A DNA stretch of 10,731 nucleotides, taken from Globomyces pollinis-pini (lineage: Eukaryota > Chytridiomycota > Chytridiomycetes > Rhizophydiales > Globomycetaceae). Made by a program: the position numbers and the translations under genes. Of this stretch, positions 6,909 to 10,731 are shown one piece after another. The stretch's first letter is position 1; each line of letters begins with the position of its first letter. The stretch covers positions 1-10,731 of the forward strand of contig MU621548.1 of assembly GCA_025399215.1 (NCBI GenBank), written 5' to 3'. The notes under the pieces were generated by a model. The model worked only from the letters and a program-made list of their open reading frames with translations, did not search any database and was not told the DNA's origin.

Positions 6909-7974
6909 TCAAGTACGTAACGTACTAGATGCCACCGCTTTTGATTGCCATCTTAAAGCTTCATTTACATCATGAATAACATCCCCGTTCTCATACATCA
7001 CTGCAATCTTTTCGCAAGCTCTTGGTAATCCAAAAGTAGCAGCAACCAAATAATGTCGAAATGCTTCCATCTTATCACCTTCACTTTCATACAATCGTCC
7101 CAGTTCCAACATAGCTCCAGGTGTTTGTACATGCGACCAAGCATATTGTAAATAAGCTTTGGCTTTAATTCTGTTGACTGATGTTCCATATCCATAGAGG
7201 TAACAAACACCAAGGTAATATCGCGATTCTGGTAATTGTTTCTACAAATTAATACAAAAACCCACATACACATTTTTGGAATAACTTGAATGCAGAGTCA
7301 TAATCAGGAGTTCTAGCATAAAACAAATAATAAGCTTCTAAATAATCATCTCTATGAAACTGAGTATAAAACAATTAAACCTTGGTGATCGACTGGATGA
7401 ATTGTAATTAGCCCGGGAAGCTGTAACACTTTCCTGATAACGTTGAAATTTCTTTTCAAAATCCTTATTAACAGCTGATAATTGACGTAATTGATCATTG
7501 GAACGATCATTATTGGATATTTTATAATCCTTGAACTTCTCGTCCATGACTTTTCCTAAATCATCGATTTGAAATCCCAATTGCAATGAATTGGATGCTA
7601 ATTGAAAACTTTTGATGAGGATATCCATTTCAAGTTTGTTTTGTTTGGAAGACCATATTTGAATCCAAAAGGATTGGTCGTTGAGTTTTTCTAGTAGAAT
7701 CCGAATACCTTTCAATGTTTCTTGATATACCAATAAAGAATTGATAAAATGATCGGCATTATAGTACTTTTCATATACTTTAATGTTCTCGACCTACAAT
7801 TAATTTGCATTTCGGAATATTTACCAATCGTTTAACTACTGGTAGTTGGCATCTCAAGACATTGGCCAATGGTTCCAGTAACGTTTGAGTAGTTGTGAAT
7901 TCACCCACTGTTTGTGATAGTAGGAAAGCAGTTGATAATGCTAAATTCAACGCTCCAGCTGTTTCTTCTGCCAT
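6909..7974 (-). CDS. MLKL-N/HeLo-like helical domain + Sel1-repeat protein
   Basis: Exons: 7974-7825, 7793-7381, 7351-7270, 7241-6909; introns of 31, 29 and 28 nt; 325 aa from the ATG at 7974. Residues 1 to about 165 are all-helical: AEETAGALNLALSTAFLLSQ, then VENIKVYEKYYNADHFINSL, a Trp-containing helix (FWIQIWSSKQNKLEMDILIK) and SFQLASNSLQLGFQID. The pattern of an F-x-x-L...LQL/LQF-type helix resembles the four-helix N-terminal domain of MLKL-type kinases and related fungal adaptor (HeLo-like) domains. A charged linker leads to Sel1-type repeats: about 220-254 (YYLGVCYLYGYGTS...KAYLQYAW), 255-286 (MLELGRLYESEGDK...) and 287-321 (ACEKIAVMYENGD...). A degenerate repeat may precede them at 188-215. 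No kinase domain lies between the two parts. A role as a signalling or cell-death adaptor is inference; a simple Sel1 scaffold is the alternative. Confidence 0.85.
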
Positions 7975-8391
7975 TTATTTCTAATTGATAAACTGTCTAA
8001 TTCAGAATGAAAAAGTCATCATTATGGCTTGTGTTTGAATCTCTTTGAGATCACTCGGGACCTACGCATTTGTCACTATACAAATACTTTGCCCTATGAC
8101 TCATAGATCACAATCAAACTATGGTGATATTGTCTCAAAACTGCAGTATTGTTTTCACTTATGATTATGAGAATGTTCCTCTCCATTTCGGCTTTTTCGC
8201 GTCTGTGGGTTTCAATAAAAAACGTGAAACAAAAACTATGAAACCAAGGTCATGTTTTGGTATTCTTAATTGCCTGAAAGAGACCTTAATCGTAATTTAC
8301 CCCCATAATCAACTTACAGCGCAAAATAAAGGTACATATTTTGAATTCAACAGTTTATATAATGAAAAGTGGGTTGAAATGAAAAACGCGT
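7975..8391. other. Interval between Sel1-protein start and MFS stop
   Basis: 417 bp expected to hold the Sel1-protein promoter and the 3' UTR of the MFS gene, both on the minus strand. A 97-codon plus-strand frame (8121-8414) overlaps the 3' end of the MFS gene and shows no domain, so it is not called. No clear TATA box or AATAAA word was seen on the coding strand. Confidence 0.5.
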
Positions 8392-10409
8392 TCAATTTGA
8401 ATCATCAGAAATGAACCAAGATTGGATTCCCAACAACACCAATAGAGAAATAACCAACCAAAACAAAAATAAATGGTTGAAGGGAAATCCAAGGGAATTT
8501 TGCGTAGACCAAGCCCAAACAATCCCACCTACTGCTGGTCCAACCGCCCTCGCCAATGAAGCTATACATTGTGCAATCCCATTCACTTTACCAAGCTGTC
8601 CTGGTCCCGCCGAATCATTGATCTAATTTTAATATATAGTTGTTACAATCAGCATTATAGAGGTCAACATAAGTTGTTCGGAAAATGATCGAAGTCCCAT
8701 GGTTATCGTTAATACTACCCAAATCCACCTCGAATCGGTCATAAATGCAGATATGCATGGTAAAAGTATAAAAACAAGCACAAGTACGAAGATAGGACTC
8801 TGGAATATAACTTTAGGGGTGGTTTTTTTGGTTAACCATGGGTATACAAGTAATTGACTCACGAGCGTAAAGAGACCAAGAATGGAGAGGATGATTCCAA
8901 TCTCGTTCATGTGGAAACCAAGGCCGATGCCTGGTCTTGCGACAGCCCAAAGCGGGAATGTGTCAATGAAGATGATGCTTTGGAAGGCGAGCAAGCCATA
9001 GGAGATTGATGCTGTGATAGATGAAGTTGAGATGTAATTGCGGTGGATTGGTTCAGGGATGGTGATGACTTCAGTTTCACACTGGGTATTGGATATTAAG
9101 TGTGTAATTTCTTGTACATCGTTGTATGCTTCATCGTCAGTATCTAGATCGTATGGAACTGGAGCAACGGTTGAACCAGCAATAGGATTAGGATTATCTA
9201 TAATTCCATCATTTTCATTAGATGAATCAATCACGGAACTAGGATTAGAACAAGTCTCCTCTATCATATCCATATGTACCGAATCTTGATCTACCTCCGT
9301 GTCGTGATCAGAGTCCAATGCCTCCTCGACTTCATAATTTTGCAAATCGGCAGCTTGTTGTTCAATTAGCTGTTGCTGACAACGTGTTAATTGCATTTGC
9401 TGGTCCAATAATGAGAGTGTGATTGCCATATTGACTAGTGCTTGTTGGCATGGTGGTAGACTTTGGTCTGTGGGATCTACACAATCAGGTGATACGTCCA
9501 AACAGTCTTGGTACAAGCAATCAGGTGATTCAATTGAATATAGATTACACTCACTATCAGAAAATTCTACCTGACGTGTTTCTGGTAAAAAGTAGTATCC
9601 ACCAATAAACCCAAGTGTAGAAATGAAACTTGATACAAGACAAGGGAGAAAGTACGGGTATTGAACAAATAACCAAGAGTTTTGAAAGAATGGATAACGA
9701 TCAGCAGGATTAGCTAAAATGCCACCCAGTAAAGGACTAATATATTCAGTATTTACAAAGAGTTACCCTAAAAACATGCCAATCCCGATATTTAAAGAAA
9801 TAAGAGAAAATGCATGAGCGCGATTAGACTTATCTGTAATTTCACTAACGATTGATTTAGCAACTCCAATATTTCCATTCAACAACCCACAAACGAACCG
9901 CGATAGGATAGCAGTTGATAATGATTTAGATAACCCAAAAGCCAGCATAGTGAGTGAATTACCGACCAAACCAATGAGTAAAACAGGTCTACGACCAATT
10001 CTGTCGGAGAGGGTGCCCCAAGCCATACTTGTCAGTAATTGAGCGAAACTGAAGGCAGAAGCTATGAATCCGACATAATAACCAATATCGGACTCCGGGC
10101 AAAAATCAAAGTCTTTGACCATAAAGTATAGAAAGGGAAATACTAAAGATGAGTAAAGAGGAATGTACGTATGGAAAGTGAGATTGGTTCTGATAGGATT
10201 GTGATACATAGCACTAACATAGTTTTGCATGGTAAAGGCGTAGGAGCACAGTTAGAGGCGCTATTGGCGACAGTAGTAGTAGAGCGTGTCCAGTTCATGA
10301 TACGTGGTTGTGGGGTAGTGTGGGGTAAGGCACGATGACGACCGAGCAATGGGGAATCTTCAGTACACTGCGCATTGAATTCGGTTTGGCTATTGGTATG
10401 GTTGGTCAT
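8392..10409 (-). CDS. Major facilitator superfamily transporter, DHA1/ZIFL-like
   Basis: Exons: 10409-10169, 10142-9767, 9736-8647, 8622-8392; introns of 26, 30 and 24 nt; 645 aa. Proton-coupled MFS carrier of the type related to plant ZIFL proteins and fungal DHA1 drug transporters; the substrate is unknown. An N-terminal tail of about 58 residues carries EDSPLLGR (17-24), an acidic dileucine. Helix 1 has the ILSEPISLSILFPFL block. Motif A, GTLSDRIGRRP (123-133), follows helix 2. SRFVCGLLNGNIGVAKSIVSEIT marks helix 4, and FLGPLLGGILANP helix 5. Helices 6 and 7 are separated by an unusually long acidic loop (about 260-447). The second half contains ARPGIGLGF, NDSAGPGQLGKVNGIAQ and SLARAVGPAVGGIVWAWS, all family hallmarks. 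Twelve helices can be counted. The ATG at 10409 is the first in frame and gives a normal cytosolic tail. It is upstream of, and codirectional with, the Sel1 gene, but the 417-bp gap argues for separate transcripts. Confidence 0.94.
9482..9529 (-). repeat. 12-codon internal repeat in the MFS central loop
   Basis: caatcaggtgat occurs at 9482-9493 and 9518-9529 (plus-strand reading), starts 36 bp apart. On the coding strand each copy encodes part of an SPDC motif, giving SPDCLYQDCLDV followed by SPDCVDPTDQSL. This looks like a small in-frame tandem duplication in a fast-evolving, cysteine- and acid-rich loop. Confidence 0.5.
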
Positions 10410-10731
10410 CGTTCAGTATTTGCTTATACAATCAACTTTTTACGCTTCTGTTTCAGGGTGTTGATGGTAATCATCTACTGTGGCTTCCAACTTGTCCAAA
10501 GCGTTTATCATCATTTTAGATGTTAGTACTCATGGAGCGAATATGAGGAGTGTGGATGATATAATGAAGAATGTTGATGTTGCTGGTGATGTCTAATTAC
10601 TGTAGTCGCCAAACCAAATGCATAGTAACGGTAAAGCATACCGGTAGCTCTAATTAGATACCTCAGCATCTACTCAGCATATCCCACGACTTGGTTTATT
10701 GTCTCATAATAATTCTGTCTCACTGTCTCCC
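10410..10731. other. Upstream region of the MFS gene to window end
   Basis: 322 bp with no convincing gene on either strand. It should contain the MFS promoter (minus-strand reading). A short repeat, ctcagcat, occurs twice near 10662-10680. Nothing else was recognised. Confidence 0.4.

Noticed and set aside
6998..7273. A 91-codon minus-strand frame across the Sel1 region.
   Set aside because: It reads the intron and exon 4 of the Sel1 gene out of phase; the spliced frame gives clear Sel1 repeats instead.
7352..7427. A 12-nt microexon (Ser-Ile-Thr-Lys) flanked by 35-nt and 21-nt introns in the Sel1 gene.
   Set aside because: A single 29-nt intron (7352-7380) ending at CATAG gives the right frame with one splice of typical size, so the more elaborate model is unnecessary.
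8121..8414. A 97-codon plus-strand frame between the Sel1 and MFS genes.
   Set aside because: It runs into the 3' end of the MFS gene on the opposite strand and shows no family resemblance; probably chance.

Overview
The window looks like nuclear DNA of a fungus, most likely an early-diverging, chytrid-like lineage. The base composition is AT-rich. Genes sit on both strands without operon spacing and are interrupted by GT..AG introns. The protein set is fungal in character: an ankyrin array with 'LL.DSRVDPS'-type repeats, a microsomal cytochrome P450, an ICP55-type mitochondrial Xaa-Pro aminopeptidase, a DUF7703-like seven-helix membrane protein, a Sel1-repeat protein with an N-terminal helical domain resembling the MLKL/HeLo-like adaptor fold, and a ZIFL-like DHA1 major facilitator. 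The species is not identified.

Layout: 1-179, 3' end of an ankyrin-repeat gene (+). 180-923, non-coding, then the P450 leader. 924-2676, a complete P450 (+), 508 aa. After a 92-bp convergent gap comes 4516-2769, ICP55 (-), 493 aa. 4517-5466, mostly non-coding, with a perfect 9-1-9 palindrome. 5743-5467, a doubtful small membrane protein (-). 5846-6616, a single-exon DUF7703-like protein (+), 256 aa. 7974-6909, MLKL-N-like + Sel1 protein (-), 325 aa. 10409-8392, MFS transporter (-), 645 aa, with its upstream region running to the window end.

The most striking property is the intron set. Following protein homology across every frame break gives 24 introns in four genes, all 24-34 nt long (mean about 27.5), usually GTA...TAG with a TAAC/TAAT-like element just before the 3' end. 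Two consequences stand out: a probable 6-nt microexon in the P450, and a 27-nt intron in the peptidase that hides inside an open frame. Of the ten introns whose length is a multiple of three, nine carry an in-frame stop if retained. Because of these introns each gene appears as several broken reading frames, but all four spliced models restore complete families with expected lengths and all catalytic residues.

The genes do not form an obvious pathway; this is an ordinary fungal gene neighbourhood. The points of interest are the miniature introns, the MLKL-N/Sel1 architecture, and the MFS protein's long acidic central loop with an N-terminal acidic dileucine motif.
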